Positions 34,433-42,004 of a stretch of 64,000 nt of DNA are shown here, in pieces. Under the pieces are notes generated by a model. The model did not search any database. It was not told the DNA's origin and worked only from the letters and a program-made list of their open reading frames with translations. Every line of letters begins with the position of its first letter. The first letter of the stretch is position 1. Origin of the DNA: Rhodococcus qingshengii JCM 15477 (GTDB lineage: Bacteria; Actinomycetota; Actinomycetes; Mycobacteriales; Mycobacteriaceae); the NCBI RefSeq assembly GCF_023221595.1, contig NZ_CP096565.1:1-64000 (forward strand), in the 5' to 3' direction. The translations under genes were made by a program, and so were the position numbers.

Positions 34433-35455
34433 TCAGCTGTCGAGATTGTCGACGTCGACGCCGAAGGATCGCGCTGCGTCGGCGGCGATCGCGTGCAGTT
34501 GCGTGGTGACTGCTGCGGGCGAGACTGCGTGCTCGAGTGCGAAGTCGAGCAGGTTGCGCAGTGGGGTGTCGTGTTCGCCGTTGCCGTCGATGACGGCGGC
34601 TTGGGCGGCCTCGAGTGCGATGCCGGTACTGGGTCCGTCGCCGCTGATGTATGAGCAGTACGCCGCGACGGTGAGAATCTGGATGCGGGCGTTGCCGCGT
34701 ACCTGGCGGGCGATTGTCGCGAACGCGTGGGCGGCGGCGTGCTCGTTTCCGTTGGCGGTGAACATCAGGGCATCGCGTGCGGTGGGGCTGATGGTGGCGC
34801 ACAGTCCGACACGGACGGCCAGCTCGGCGTCCGGGTTGCCCCGTGTGCGGATGAGTGTCGCGAGTTCGGTGACGGCGTGGCGAACGAAGTCCGGTCCCTG
34901 CGCGTGCAGCGCTGCGTGTGCGGGTGCGGTGTCCGCTTCGACGGTGACGGCGTAGCGGGCGGCGATGTCCTCGCGTGAGGCTGCGGTGGTGCGACCTTGT
35001 TCGACGGCGTTGTGAATGCTCAACGTTGAGGCGTTCGGGTCTTCGGTGAGTCCGGTCGCGTACGTGTCGAGGTCGGTCCACAACGCTCCGGCTTCGAGCG
35101 CGGTGACGTGCAAGGCGAGCATGTCGTGGATTCCGGCGTCACGGAATCCCTGGCGCAGGATCGCGATCTGGTCGAGCGCGATGACTGCGGCGGCGTCTTC
35201 GGCGACGGCAACGCAAATCGTGGCGGTGGTGTCGGCGCGTGCGGCAGCTTCGAGGTACGGGGCCGGATCGAATTCGGCGCCCTCGCCTGCGGCGGCGTCG
35301 GTCCGCGCGACAAGGGCAATCTGCTTGGTGGTTCGGCCGTCGACGATTTCGTCTTTGAGCATGATCACGATGACCGATGCGGTCGGGATGAATCCGAGCA
35401 TGGTGGGGATGGAGGCAAGTACCTCGGTGGCGGTGTTCAAACGGATGCGCTGCAT
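34433..35455 (-). CDS. DUF4192 domain protein
   Basis: 340 aa from the ATG at 35455 (GAGGGGAACGAC upstream); the reading frame continues 5' into the repeat but that part is not conserved as coding. The start MQRIRLNTATEVLASIPTMLGFIPTASV matches DUF4192, a family widespread on actinobacterial chromosomes and plasmids with unknown function. No membrane segment or signal. It is the only gene between a terminator and repeat copy A, so copy A should carry its promoter and leader. Confidence 0.8.
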   Translation of the reverse strand: MQRIRLNTATEVLASIPTMLGFIPTASVIVIMLKDEIVDGRTTKQIALVARTDAAAGEGAEFDPAPYLEAAARADTTATICVAVAEDAAAVIALDQIAILRQGFRDAGIHDMLALHVTALEAGALWTDLDTYATGLTEDPNASTLSIHNAVEQGRTTAASREDIAARYAVTVEADTAPAHAALHAQGPDFVRHAVTELATLIRTRGNPDAELAVRVGLCATISPTARDALMFTANGNEHAAAHAFATIARQVRGNARIQILTVAAYCSYISGDGPSTGIALEAAQAAVIDGNGEHDTPLRNLLDFALEHAVSPAAVTTQLHAIAADAARSFGVDVDNLDS

Positions 35456-35495
35456 GTCGTTCCCCTCGCTGATGAAAGTGACCGGGCCGGGTGCC

Positions 35496-35778
35496 CCGCC
35501 AATTTTTTTCGCCTGCTGGCAAAGGAGAATCGCGTCGGCATGAGGGGGCCGGAGTGCCACCCCTGGGCCGAGAAAATTTCGGCGGGAGCTTGCGAGTGAC
35601 GAAAATTTCTCGGAGCCATCGGCCGGCGCTTGCGCCGCCAGGGGTTGCGCGCAGGTCACCGCCGACGAGAATCGGAAGGCCAGAAGGAGAACAAAAAGAT
35701 GCTCTTCATCAGGACGCAGCGAAGCGGAGTTCATTTCGGGGGACACCGAAGGTGGCCGGCCGCCGGGCAGGCGACAAC
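35496..35778 (-). repeat. 285-bp leading-region repeat, copy A (candidate promoter/leader of the DUF4192 gene)
   Basis: 283 nt shared with copies at 37718-38007 and 46570-46853. Conserved blocks (plus strand) are GGTTGCGCGCAGGTCACCGC, AATCGGAAGGCCAGAAGGA, GGACACCG-N-AGGTGGCCGG and CCGCCGGGCAGGCG; the A/T run CAATTTTTTT is at the gene-proximal end. An internal inverted repeat CCGAGAAAATTTCG (35568-35581) / CGAAAATTTCTCGG (35600-35613) has an 18-nt loop. The copy ends 41 nt before the DUF4192 start. One frame is open here but closed by a stop in copy C, so it is not coding. Confidence 0.85.
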
Positions 35779-35837
35779 GTAACTGCGGCGATACGCTCGC
35801 AGGGTCGGAGTCGAGAACACTGTTTTAGGGGGATCGC

Positions 35838-36011
35838 GTGAGCTTGAAGGCACGAAAGCTGCTCTGGGCTACGACTGTCGCAATCTTTCTGGTGGCGGCT
35901 GTGTTGTCCTATTTCAGTTCGGGACTCGGTTCTGCCGCTTTATGGGTGACGGTGGGCCTTGCACTCGGTGCGTCCGGTTTCGCGGATTTGAAGGTGCAGG
36001 CTCGCAGCTAG
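35838..36011 (+). CDS. Small membrane protein, hypothetical
   Basis: 57 aa; GTG start after AGGGGGATC. Two hydrophobic segments (about 9-25 and 30-47) with a short polar turn make a helical hairpin; the C-terminus DLKVQARS is cytoplasmic-like. Its last bases overlap the 3' end of the convergent Cys-rich gene. Lies directly behind copy A, reading away from it. Confidence 0.5.
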   Translation: MSLKARKLLWATTVAIFLVAAVLSYFSSGLGSAALWVTVGLALGASGFADLKVQARS

Positions 36012-36358
36012 TAGCGGCGAATGTCCTGGGTGTCACGCTGGTGCCGGGAGCGTGCAGTCACGGCACTCCCACTGACCACCGACGCGGGTACAGGTGCGGC
36101 GTTGCTCGCACAGCCAGCACCCTCGCACAGCCAGCACCGTTGATTGCGCCGGGTCAACACCTGCGCTCCGGTCGCGGCGGGCCGTGGCTGTTCGGCGCGC
36201 TCGCGCTCGGATACGAGCCTGATCATGTCGCCGAAGATGTGGCGGCACTGCGAGCAGATTTCTCCGTCCTCGGCCACGATGTTCGAGCATCCCGCGAGAA
36301 CGCATCCGGTGAACATCTGCGGATCCACCATCGTCTCCGCCTTCGGGACATTCACCAT
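36008..36358 (-). CDS. Cys-rich (zinc-ribbon-like) small protein
   Basis: 116 aa. Starts at ATG 36358, or the next GTG at 36355 with a GTGA overlap to the upstream gene. Cys pattern CVLAGC, CSQC, CWLCEGAGC gives at least seven cysteines in three clusters, so two zinc sites are likely. Third gene of the ArdC operon. Long open frame upstream is a shadow of the ArdC gene. Function unknown. Confidence 0.55.
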   Translation of the reverse strand: MVNVPKAETMVDPQMFTGCVLAGCSNIVAEDGEICSQCRHIFGDMIRLVSERERAEQPRPAATGAQVLTRRNQRCWLCEGAGCASNAAPVPASVVSGSAVTARSRHQRDTQDIRRY

Positions 36359-36690
36359 CGGAATCGGATTCCGTGCGGTGCGGCGGCGCGCTCGACTCTG
36401 CCGTAAACCCGATTCACGCGTGAGGGTGCGATCTGTCCGGCGTCGTAGGCGCGGCGGGTCGCGACGGCGAGCAGGGCGACGGCTTCGCGGGCGGTCACTT
36501 CGTGCGCGAGGGTGAGCCACCCGATTTCCGCTTGCATCCCTACCGCGCTCGTGGCGGCGGTGATCTTTGCGGTCAGTGTCTCGAGGATCTCGGCGGTCGC
36601 CATTCCTGAGGGTGTGATCGCGGGGTACGCGGTGTCGATAGTGTTGCTGTACATCGTGTCGGTGCGCAGCTCGTCGGTCGTGGTGCTCAT
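36352..36690 (-). CDS. Small hypothetical protein of the ArdC operon
   Basis: 112 aa, ATG at 36690 with AAAGGGC upstream. Helical protein with block MQAEIGWLTLAHEVTAREAVALLAVATRRAYDAG. No family recognised. It is preceded by a hairpin module also found before the ParB-like gene, and its stop overlaps the next start, so the two downstream genes are coupled. Confidence 0.55.
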   Translation of the reverse strand: MSTTTDELRTDTMYSNTIDTAYPAITPSGMATAEILETLTAKITAATSAVGMQAEIGWLTLAHEVTAREAVALLAVATRRAYDAGQIAPSRVNRVYGRVERAAAPHGIRFRW

Positions 36691-36755
36691 GTCGTTGCCC
36701 TTTCGTAGACTTTCGGGTGCGACACCGGGCGGGCTCCTTCCGCCCGGTGTCGCAC
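36691..36755 (-). other. Intra-operon hairpin module, copy 1
   Basis: Minus-strand order: 16-bp stem GTGCGACACCGGGCGG/CCGCCCGGTGTCGCAC (arms 36717-36732 and 36740-36755, 7-nt loop), then CCGAAAGTCTACGA, then AAGGGC and the ATG. The same design is at 45750-45813. Stem differences are compensated on both arms, so the folded RNA is conserved. No T-run follows, so it is more probably an mRNA processing/stability or translation-control element than a terminator. Confidence 0.8.
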
Positions 36756-36777
36756 TGTGTTTGTGGGGTGCTGCCGT

Positions 36778-37674
36778 CTAGGCGGCTGCGGTGTCCTCGG
36801 CTTCGTCGGTGGCGGGTTCGAGTGCCTCGGCGAGGGTGTGGACGGTCGCCAGGACTGCGCGGGCGGTGTCGGTGATGACCTCGAGGTCTCCGTTTCCCCA
36901 TCCGGCGATGTAGCCGATGCTGTAGTCGGTGGTGTCGAGTCCGAGTAGTCCGGCGAGGACGTAGGCGACGGATTCGGCTTCGACTTCGGCGCGGCCTCGG
37001 TGCAGCTCGGCGGGGTCGATGTCGCCGTTGGCGTGCATGAGCGCGTGGGCGGCTTCGTGAATCATCGTTTTCGCGGCTTGGGCGTCGCTGATCTTGTCGT
37101 CGACGATGATGCGGCGTGATCCGTCGAGGCTGGTTCGGCCGTTCGTTTCTCCGGCGATGTGCTCGCGGGTGACGGTCCATCCCTGTTCGGTCATCACCTG
37201 CGCGATGCGGGTGTAGATCGCGGCGGGGTCGTCGCCGTGTAGTCGGGTGGTGATGGTTTCTGCTGCTTGGGCGGGGTGGCCTTCGATCGGGTCGGTTTGG
37301 GCGATGTCGAACACGGACAGGATCGGGAACCGTGCTGCGCGGCGGGTGGTTTCCTCGCCGGTCTCGGTGTCGGTTTCGGTGATCTTCTTGGTCGAGTAGC
37401 CGAAAATCTTGATCGACTTTTCGCCCTTGCGGACCTGGCGTCCGAGTTCTTGCCACTTGCGGAATCCGGCGACCTGGCTCGCGTCGGGGGCCTGCGAGAA
37501 AATCAACATGACGTTGTTGAAGCTGTAGGAGTGGAACGCTGCTGCGGCGGTCAGGTAGGCGGCCCATGCGTCGGTGTCGGTGAGCTGGGCGACCTTCGCG
37601 GTGATGCTCTCGTGCAGTGCGGCGGCCTGCTCGCGTCGTGCCGCGCTCTTGTCTGCCGTGGTCTTCGCGCCCAT
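36778..37674 (-). CDS. ardC-like: ArdC-like antirestriction protein (ssDNA-binding N-domain plus zincin)
   Basis: 298 aa from the ATG at 37674 (GGAGG upstream). Residues about 28-125 match the ArdC N-terminal domain: AAAAFHSYSFNNVMLIFSQ, then VAGFRKWQELGRQVRKGEKS. The C-terminal metallopeptidase has HEAAH (206-210) and a downstream AEVEAESVAY glutamate. ArdC proteins bind incoming single-stranded DNA and shield it from restriction (IncW pSa ArdC; family knowledge). The gene lies on the leading side of the candidate oriT under repeat copy B, the expected place for early expression in the recipient. Confidence 0.85.
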   Translation of the reverse strand: MGAKTTADKSAARREQAAALHESITAKVAQLTDTDAWAAYLTAAAAFHSYSFNNVMLIFSQAPDASQVAGFRKWQELGRQVRKGEKSIKIFGYSTKKITETDTETGEETTRRAARFPILSVFDIAQTDPIEGHPAQAAETITTRLHGDDPAAIYTRIAQVMTEQGWTVTREHIAGETNGRTSLDGSRRIIVDDKISDAQAAKTMIHEAAHALMHANGDIDPAELHRGRAEVEAESVAYVLAGLLGLDTTDYSIGYIAGWGNGDLEVITDTARAVLATVHTLAEALEPATDEAEDTAAA

Positions 37675-37717
37675 AACTTTCAACCTCCGCTGATCCGGTG
37701 GCGCCACCTGCTCGGTG

Positions 37718-38007
37718 GCCGCCAATTTTTTTGCCCTGCTGGCAAAGGAGAATCGCGTCGGCATGAGGGGGCCGGAGTGCCACCCCTGGGCCGGGAAAAT
37801 TTCTCTGCGAGCGTGCGAGTGCGGGTTGAGAAAATTTCTCGGAGCCCTCGGGCCGGCATCGCCGCCAGGGGTTGCGCGCAGGTCACCGCCGACGAGAATC
37901 GGAAGGCCAGAAGGACAAACAAATCAACGCTTTTCGCTGGTGCGGAGCGCAGCGGAGCTCAATTCGGAGGACACCGGTAGGTGGCCGGCCGCCGGGCAGG
38001 CGCCAAC
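37718..38007 (-). repeat. 285-bp leading-region repeat, copy B (candidate promoter/leader of the ArdC operon)
   Basis: 290 nt, same blocks as copy A. Internal inverted repeat at the same place: CCGGGAAAATTTCTC (37791-37805) with GAGAAAATTTCTCGG (37828-37842), 13 of 15 pairs. Gene-proximal end carries CCAATTTTTTT. It ends 44 nt before the ArdC start codon, almost the spacing of copy A to its gene (41 nt). Confidence 0.85.
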
Positions 38008-38034
38008 ACACCGCCGGCAACGGGCCAGGCGTTC

Positions 38035-38113
38035 GCACCTCCCGCTCGGGTGGCTCGCGGGGTGATTGTGCGGGAGCGACGGGACTCGACACGCGCGGTG
38101 TCGCGGTAGCTCT
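38035..38113. repeat. 80-nt structured repeat, copy 1
   Basis: Runs from GCACCTCCCGCTCGG to GTGTCGCGGTAGCTCT and recurs at 56391-56470 with about 80 percent identity by eye. Contains a hairpin CGACAC-GCGCG-GTGTCG and self-complementary CTCCCGCTC/GGGAGCG. It lies 27 nt from repeat copy B. Could be a small RNA, a protein-binding site or an old recombination site. No gene in the following 38114-38587, which is AT-rich and shows only promoter-like character. Confidence 0.6.
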
Positions 38114-38587
38114 TCAATTTTTTTCGGGTGTTTTGTGTTGCACCGGAGCGTCTAACACCATGCAAATCTGTCCGATTCGTTCCGATTCTTTCATTTCGAT
38201 TTGGTGACGCATAAAACCGCCGGGCCTGTTTCTGTTCCTCCTTTTCCTTATTATTGAGAAGTTTGCTAATTCGATGGAATAGCGAGATTTTTTACAACAC
38301 ATCGATTAAAAGTTCAGGTGGCGTGGAATCTCAGCTATCTCGCAGACAGTGGGTCATGCGGGCTTTTCGTTACTCTTCGGGACGTCGGGGGTGACGTCAC
38401 CTGCACGAAAGTTGCTGTTTCTGAGGCTCTTTGATGCGGATTCGATTGCAGTGCGTCGTCGGTTCACGCTGCCCGGGGTGTGTAGGGATTGGGTAGCGGA
38501 GGCGCCAGGGGATGTGGATAATTCTTTTTGTCGCTCCTGTCGGGGCGGCATTCCGGGAGTCCTTTCAATGTTGCGTGGGGGTTTGCT

Positions 38588-38965
38588 ATGCCAAGTCAGA
38601 GTGATTTCAGTTTTGTTTCTCTTTCGACCTCGGCGGCGATGCAGGACTGGTGGTTCGTTTTGATGGTGGGAGCGGCTGGGGCATGTTTCGTGGCTTCGTT
38701 GTCGGTCATTGAGGCTATGAAAGATGTGTCGTTGGAGCGCGTGGGCGCGGCGTTGGGGCGCGTGGCCGTCTCTTTCGTGTTCGGCATTTCGTCGTGGTTG
38801 CTGATCGACGCGAGTTTCGTGGAGCAGCCTGCGAAGTCGATCACTCCTCCGGTGGAATTTCCGGCGACAATCGGGGATCTGTTGGCGTTTGCGGTGTTGG
38901 TGGTTTTGATGGTCGCGGGTGCGGGGTTGGGGATGCTTTTTGGTGCCGCTTCGCTGGATGCCTGA
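38588..38965 (+). CDS. Small integral membrane protein, hypothetical
   Basis: 125 aa, ATG at 38588 with GGGGG upstream. Three to four membrane helices (about 20-42, 55-77 and 95-118). No motif recognised. The next open frame overlaps or closely follows, suggesting a two-gene unit. About 470 nt of AT-rich non-coding DNA precede it. Confidence 0.5.
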   Translation: MPSQSDFSFVSLSTSAAMQDWWFVLMVGAAGACFVASLSVIEAMKDVSLERVGAALGRVAVSFVFGISSWLLIDASFVEQPAKSITPPVEFPATIGDLLAFAVLVVLMVAGAGLGMLFGAASLDA

Positions 38966-39059
38966 CGGGCCGAGGGTGTGGCGGAGACGTCGTCGAGAGC
39001 GACTATCCCCTGCTATTTTGGGTGTATCCGCAGGTCGGCGCTTGATGGGGGAAACGTTG

Positions 39060-39419
39060 ATGGATAGTTGGAGTCCGGATTTTCGGCCGCGGATGTGGGA
39101 GCGGGACAAGGAGCAGTTCGCGGCATGGACGGGCGGTGCTGCGGTTCGTTCTCCGTGGAAGCGTCGCAGGTTCAGGATCTGGCGCGAAGAGCAGCTGTCT
39201 AGCAAGTTGCGTTTGGCTCACAAGGCTGAGCAGAAGCGTCGGGCGGAGCTGATGGCGAATCCGAGTCCTGAGCTTGTTGAGGCATATCGGGAGTTGCGGG
39301 CTGCGGAGGCGGCGTCCGGTGCGCGGATCGGTTGCGCGCGCGGTGGCGATATGACTGACCCGAAAACCGTTCGCGCTCTTGCTCGGCTGTTGAGCGATCA
39401 CACCGAAAAGTTCCAGTAG
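39060..39419 (+). CDS. Hypothetical basic protein
   Basis: 119 aa from the ATG at 39060, chosen for GGGGGAAACG upstream; an ATG at 38958 overlapping the previous stop is possible. Charged, helical (RRFRIWREEQLSSKLRLAHK) with a C-terminal helix ALARLLSDHTEKF. No family recognised. Confidence 0.45.
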   Translation: MDSWSPDFRPRMWERDKEQFAAWTGGAAVRSPWKRRRFRIWREEQLSSKLRLAHKAEQKRRAELMANPSPELVEAYRELRAAEAASGARIGCARGGDMTDPKTVRALARLLSDHTEKFQ

Positions 39420-39473
39420 GAGCAGAGTACGGGCCACATTTATTGTGGTCAGCCCGCTTTTGTCCGGAAGTTT

Positions 39474-40316
39474 TCAGTCACGCCCGAGGTCGTGGGAGCG
39501 TTTCGGTGTCTGGGTCCGCGAGGTTTCCGGCCCGCTCGTCCCTGATTCTCGTGAACCTGTCGGTGGCTGTGACGGGTAGTCGAGTAGGCGGCCGCGCATG
39601 AGGTCGCTGAGTTCGTTCGGGTTGTACGGTGCGCGGTTTCCGCTGCGGAGGTGGTCGATCATCGCTTTGTGGTGCTCGGCCACCTCGAGGTGGATGACGT
39701 TGCCTTGAGTGCTGGCGAGCGTGGGCGGTTCGGTGCCGTTGCGGTGTACGCCGGGGGCGAGGACGTCGCGGAGCGGTGTGTGGGTTGCTTCCATTGCGAC
39801 GTAGCGGGCTGCTTGTACTGCGGAGGCGTGGACTTTCTGCCAGTCGATGGTCCAGCCGGAGGATTTGAGGAGTTCGTCGAAGAAGACTCGTTGTGTGCGG
39901 GAATTGCCGTCTCGGAACGGGTGCAGGACGGTGGTTTCGCCCCAGTGGTAGGCGAGTCGGTCGACGGCGCGGTCTTTCGGGAGTCCTTGGGGGAAGTTGT
40001 CTTTGGCGATTCCGCGGAAGATGAACGCTGCTTGGTTTTCGATGTGTTCGGGTCGGCAGTGTGGGAGGTTCATGCCGACGGCGCCGGTGTCGCGGGTGCG
40101 GAGGGTGCCTGCCCAGTCGTAGACGTCTTGCAGGATGAATTGGTGGATCTTCTTCAGGTGTTCGAAGTCGAAATTACCTGCGATGGGCTGTAATTCGAGC
40201 TGCAGAATGCGCTGATACGCCGCTTCGGTTTCGTCCTCGAGGAGTGCTTGCGGGTCGGTGTGCCCGAGTTTGTTGATCAGGACCCCGGTGTCGGGGTCGA
40301 CGTACGGGTCTTTCAA
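39474..40316 (-). CDS. fic: Fic-domain AMP-transferase toxin (VbhT-like)
   Basis: 280 aa; TTG start forming a TTGA overlap with the antitoxin stop, which fixes the start. Fic core: FEHLKKIHQFILQDVYDWAG and the active-site loop HPFRDGNSR (about 132-140; catalytic His132; Ser replaces the more usual Gly before Arg). The N-terminus has GVLINKLGHTDP, typical for VbhT-type Fic. Modifies target proteins with AMP, in VbhT DNA gyrase/topo IV. The last 60 residues are a disordered Ser/Pro tail. Confidence 0.88.
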   Translation of the reverse strand: MKDPYVDPDTGVLINKLGHTDPQALLEDETEAAYQRILQLELQPIAGNFDFEHLKKIHQFILQDVYDWAGTLRTRDTGAVGMNLPHCRPEHIENQAAFIFRGIAKDNFPQGLPKDRAVDRLAYHWGETTVLHPFRDGNSRTQRVFFDELLKSSGWTIDWQKVHASAVQAARYVAMEATHTPLRDVLAPGVHRNGTEPPTLASTQGNVIHLEVAEHHKAMIDHLRSGNRAPYNPNELSDLMRGRLLDYPSQPPTGSRESGTSGPETSRTQTPKRSHDLGRD

Positions 40317-40528
40317 CTGCGGGCAGCTCGGCGGCGGCGGTTTTCGGCGAGGACGAGTGCGACTGCTTCGTCGCCGGTGATTTCTCCGCGTAGTTGCCGG
40401 CGGCCGACTTCGATGCCGTATTCGCTGGGTTCCATGCCGGCCATGCGGTGTCCGGCGGTAGCGGCGGCGATGGCTCGGTCGATCTGGGCTTCGGTCATGT
40501 GCGACTGTGCGTTGCGTGCAGTGGTCAC
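40313..40528 (-). CDS. vbhA-like: VbhA-like antitoxin of the Fic pair
   Basis: 71 aa; GTG start with GAAGGAG upstream. The ending EVGRRQLRGEITGDEAVAL is the typical VbhA C-terminal part. VbhA antitoxins carry an inhibitory helix with S/T-x-x-x-E-G/N before the EPS turn. Here the place reads GHRMAGMEPS, so the Ser and the inhibitory Glu appear replaced (Gly, Ala). The pair may be leaky or use another mode of inhibition. Confidence 0.75.
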   Translation of the reverse strand: MTTARNAQSHMTEAQIDRAIAAATAGHRMAGMEPSEYGIEVGRRQLRGEITGDEAVALVLAENRRRRAARS

Positions 40529-40561
40529 CGGTGCTCCTTCGTCGACTCGGTCGAGCGTGGC

Positions 40562-40605
40562 GGTGCGCAGGGGAGCTGCGCACCGTTGTCTATTCTACCT
40601 GATCA
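40562..40605 (-). promoter_or_regulatory. Promoter and leader hairpin of the vbhA-fic operon
   Basis: GGTGCGCAG (40562-40570) pairs with CTGCGCACC (40576-40584) in the 5' leader. On the minus strand TAGAAT (near 40595-40600) resembles a -10 box. Hexamers picked by eye; no good -35 seen. Confidence 0.35.
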
Positions 40606-40645
40606 TTGCTTGTTTCCTGCGATCAACAGACCTGCGAGGGTGGTG

Positions 40646-41035
40646 TCAGAACAGGGTGTTTTGGGTTTGTGCGGCGGCGTTGTCGGTGCGTTTTTCGTAG
40701 GCGGCTGCGAGGGTTTGCGCTGTGGTGGGGCTGCATCCCATTTCGGTGCCGATTTCGTCCCAATCGGCTCCGTGGTGGTGCAGCTGCCAGGCGTCGTGTT
40801 CGTCATCGTTCATGTTCTGGGTTCCTGTCTGCTCGAGGGGCGACCTTCGGAGTTTGGACGCTTTCAGGAAGCTGTACGTCGAAAGGGCGAGTAATCCGAC
40901 TCCGGCGATGAGGGTTCGACTGGTTCCGATGGCGAAGTCCAGGGCTGCGACAGCGAGGGTGAGGACACCGAAGATGCTGTGTTTCACCACCCCCGGCCTG
41001 CTGATTCGCTGATCTGGCTTGTCTGGAGTGTTCAT
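40646..41035 (-). CDS. Membrane protein with C-terminal HTH-like segment
   Basis: 129 aa; ATGA overlap with the DnaB-N gene. Two hydrophobic segments (about 20-37 and 41-56) are followed by a soluble tail DAWQLHHHGADWDEIGTEMGCSPTTAQTLAAAYEKR, shaped like a sigma-type or Myb-like helix-turn-helix. No known family. Coupled to the upstream helicase-like gene. Confidence 0.5.
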   Translation of the reverse strand: MNTPDKPDQRISRPGVVKHSIFGVLTLAVAALDFAIGTSRTLIAGVGLLALSTYSFLKASKLRRSPLEQTGTQNMNDDEHDAWQLHHHGADWDEIGTEMGCSPTTAQTLAAAYEKRTDNAAAQTQNTLF

Positions 41036-41613
41036 GCTCGGCCTTCGCGGATGGCGGCGAGGCGTTGGGAGGCTGCGCGGCGTTCGCGGCCGATGCTGAG
41101 CAGGTGCTCGAACAGTTGGTCTTCGGGGAGCTCGTCGGCGGCTTGGGCGAGGGATCGTGCTGCTTCGCGGAATCCGCGCCGGTAGGCCTGGGTGAGGACT
41201 GCGGCGATGTTGTGCTCGAGTTCAGCGGACGGGACGCCGATGGTGGTGATGTCGGTGAGTGCTTTGGTGAGCTGTTTCCCGAGGTGCCCGCTGGTGCGGC
41301 CTTCCTGCTGCAAGGTGGTGAAGACGTGGGCACTGTTGTGAGGTTTGCCGGCCTCGACAAGTTCCGAGATCGCGGTGAACAGTGCCGCGTTCACGGGTCG
41401 GTAGAAGTCTGCGCTGGTCAGGGCCTCGACTGCACGCTTCGCGCTTGCGCCCGGCGCCCAGAGAAGCGAGCACAGGAGTTGATCCTCGACCTCGACTTCG
41501 ATGATGGTGCTGTATTCGTCGATCTCACTGTCGTTGTCGGTGAGGTCGTCGAAGTCGGGGACGGTGGCCAGTGAGAGTGTCACGTCGGGGTCCTTGCTGT
41601 CGCCGATGGGCAT
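41032..41613 (-). CDS. DnaB N-terminal-domain-only protein
   Basis: 193 aa. Residues about 40-150 read EDQLLCSLLWAPGASAKRAVEALTSADFYRPVNAALFTAISELVEAGKP and ...DITTIGVPSAELEHNIAAVL, the DnaB helicase N-terminal collar domain. There is no RecA-type motor domain, and the protein ends in a short helical tail. A stand-alone DnaB-N could bind host DnaG primase or DnaB, or serve as a loader for plasmid replication after transfer. Second gene after an ORF that ends 7 nt upstream. Confidence 0.75.
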   Translation of the reverse strand: MPIGDSKDPDVTLSLATVPDFDDLTDNDSEIDEYSTIIEVEVEDQLLCSLLWAPGASAKRAVEALTSADFYRPVNAALFTAISELVEAGKPHNSAHVFTTLQQEGRTSGHLGKQLTKALTDITTIGVPSAELEHNIAAVLTQAYRRGFREAARSLAQAADELPEDQLFEHLLSIGRERRAASQRLAAIREGRA

Positions 41614-41619
41614 GGGAGG

Positions 41620-41940
41620 TCAGGGTCGCGGTGAGGTGAGTTGCCGGTGGCTGCGCAGGATCTCGGTGGCCGCGCGGAGGTTGCGGGCAGCCTCGGCGAG
41701 GTGGGTTGCGATGTCCTGGTCATGGGCGGCAACGTCTTCGGCGGTGTCCGTGCCGGGGGCGGTGTAGAGGGTGTGTAGCTCTTCGCGTGCATCACTGATT
41801 CCGGCGAGGGAGTCGTCGAGGGCGGCGAGCATGGTGCGGAGTTTGCGGTCGACGGATTCGCTGTCGCGGCGGAGCTCGGCGTCGAGTGCGCGGTCGACGA
41901 AGTCTGCATCGGGAGTGAAGGTGAATGCGGCGGCGGTCAT
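41620..41940 (-). CDS. Hypothetical helical protein
   Basis: 106 aa from the ATG at 41940 (ACGGAGGACACC upstream); the longer frame reaches into the IS110 end. Helical, with acidic N-terminus and coiled-coil pattern (AALDDSLAGISDAREELHTLY). First gene of the unit that includes DnaB-N and the membrane/HTH gene. The IS110 element lies just upstream and may have displaced the original promoter. Confidence 0.5.
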   Translation of the reverse strand: MTAAAFTFTPDADFVDRALDAELRRDSESVDRKLRTMLAALDDSLAGISDAREELHTLYTAPGTDTAEDVAAHDQDIATHLAEAARNLRAATEILRSHRQLTSPRP

Positions 41941-42004
41941 GGTGTCCTCCGTAAGTTGTTGGATGGTCCGGAAGTGCTGGGTGTGGCTGATGGTGTCCTG
42001 CCTT

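Noticed and set aside
35500..35746. Open minus-strand frame across repeat copy A that would extend the DUF4192 protein by 97 residues
   Set aside because: The equivalent frame in copy C contains a stop (CGATTTTGA) and in copy B it does not join the downstream gene; the DUF4192 homology starts at the ATG at 35455 with a good RBS.
38035..38113. tRNA-like look of the 80-nt repeat (ends in GGTAGCTC)
   Set aside because: No cloverleaf, no T-arm GTTCGA and no acceptor stem could be drawn on either strand.
38349..38587. Plus-strand open frame in the AT-rich gap after the 80-nt repeat
   Set aside because: No RBS, no domain, and codon pattern unlike neighbouring genes.
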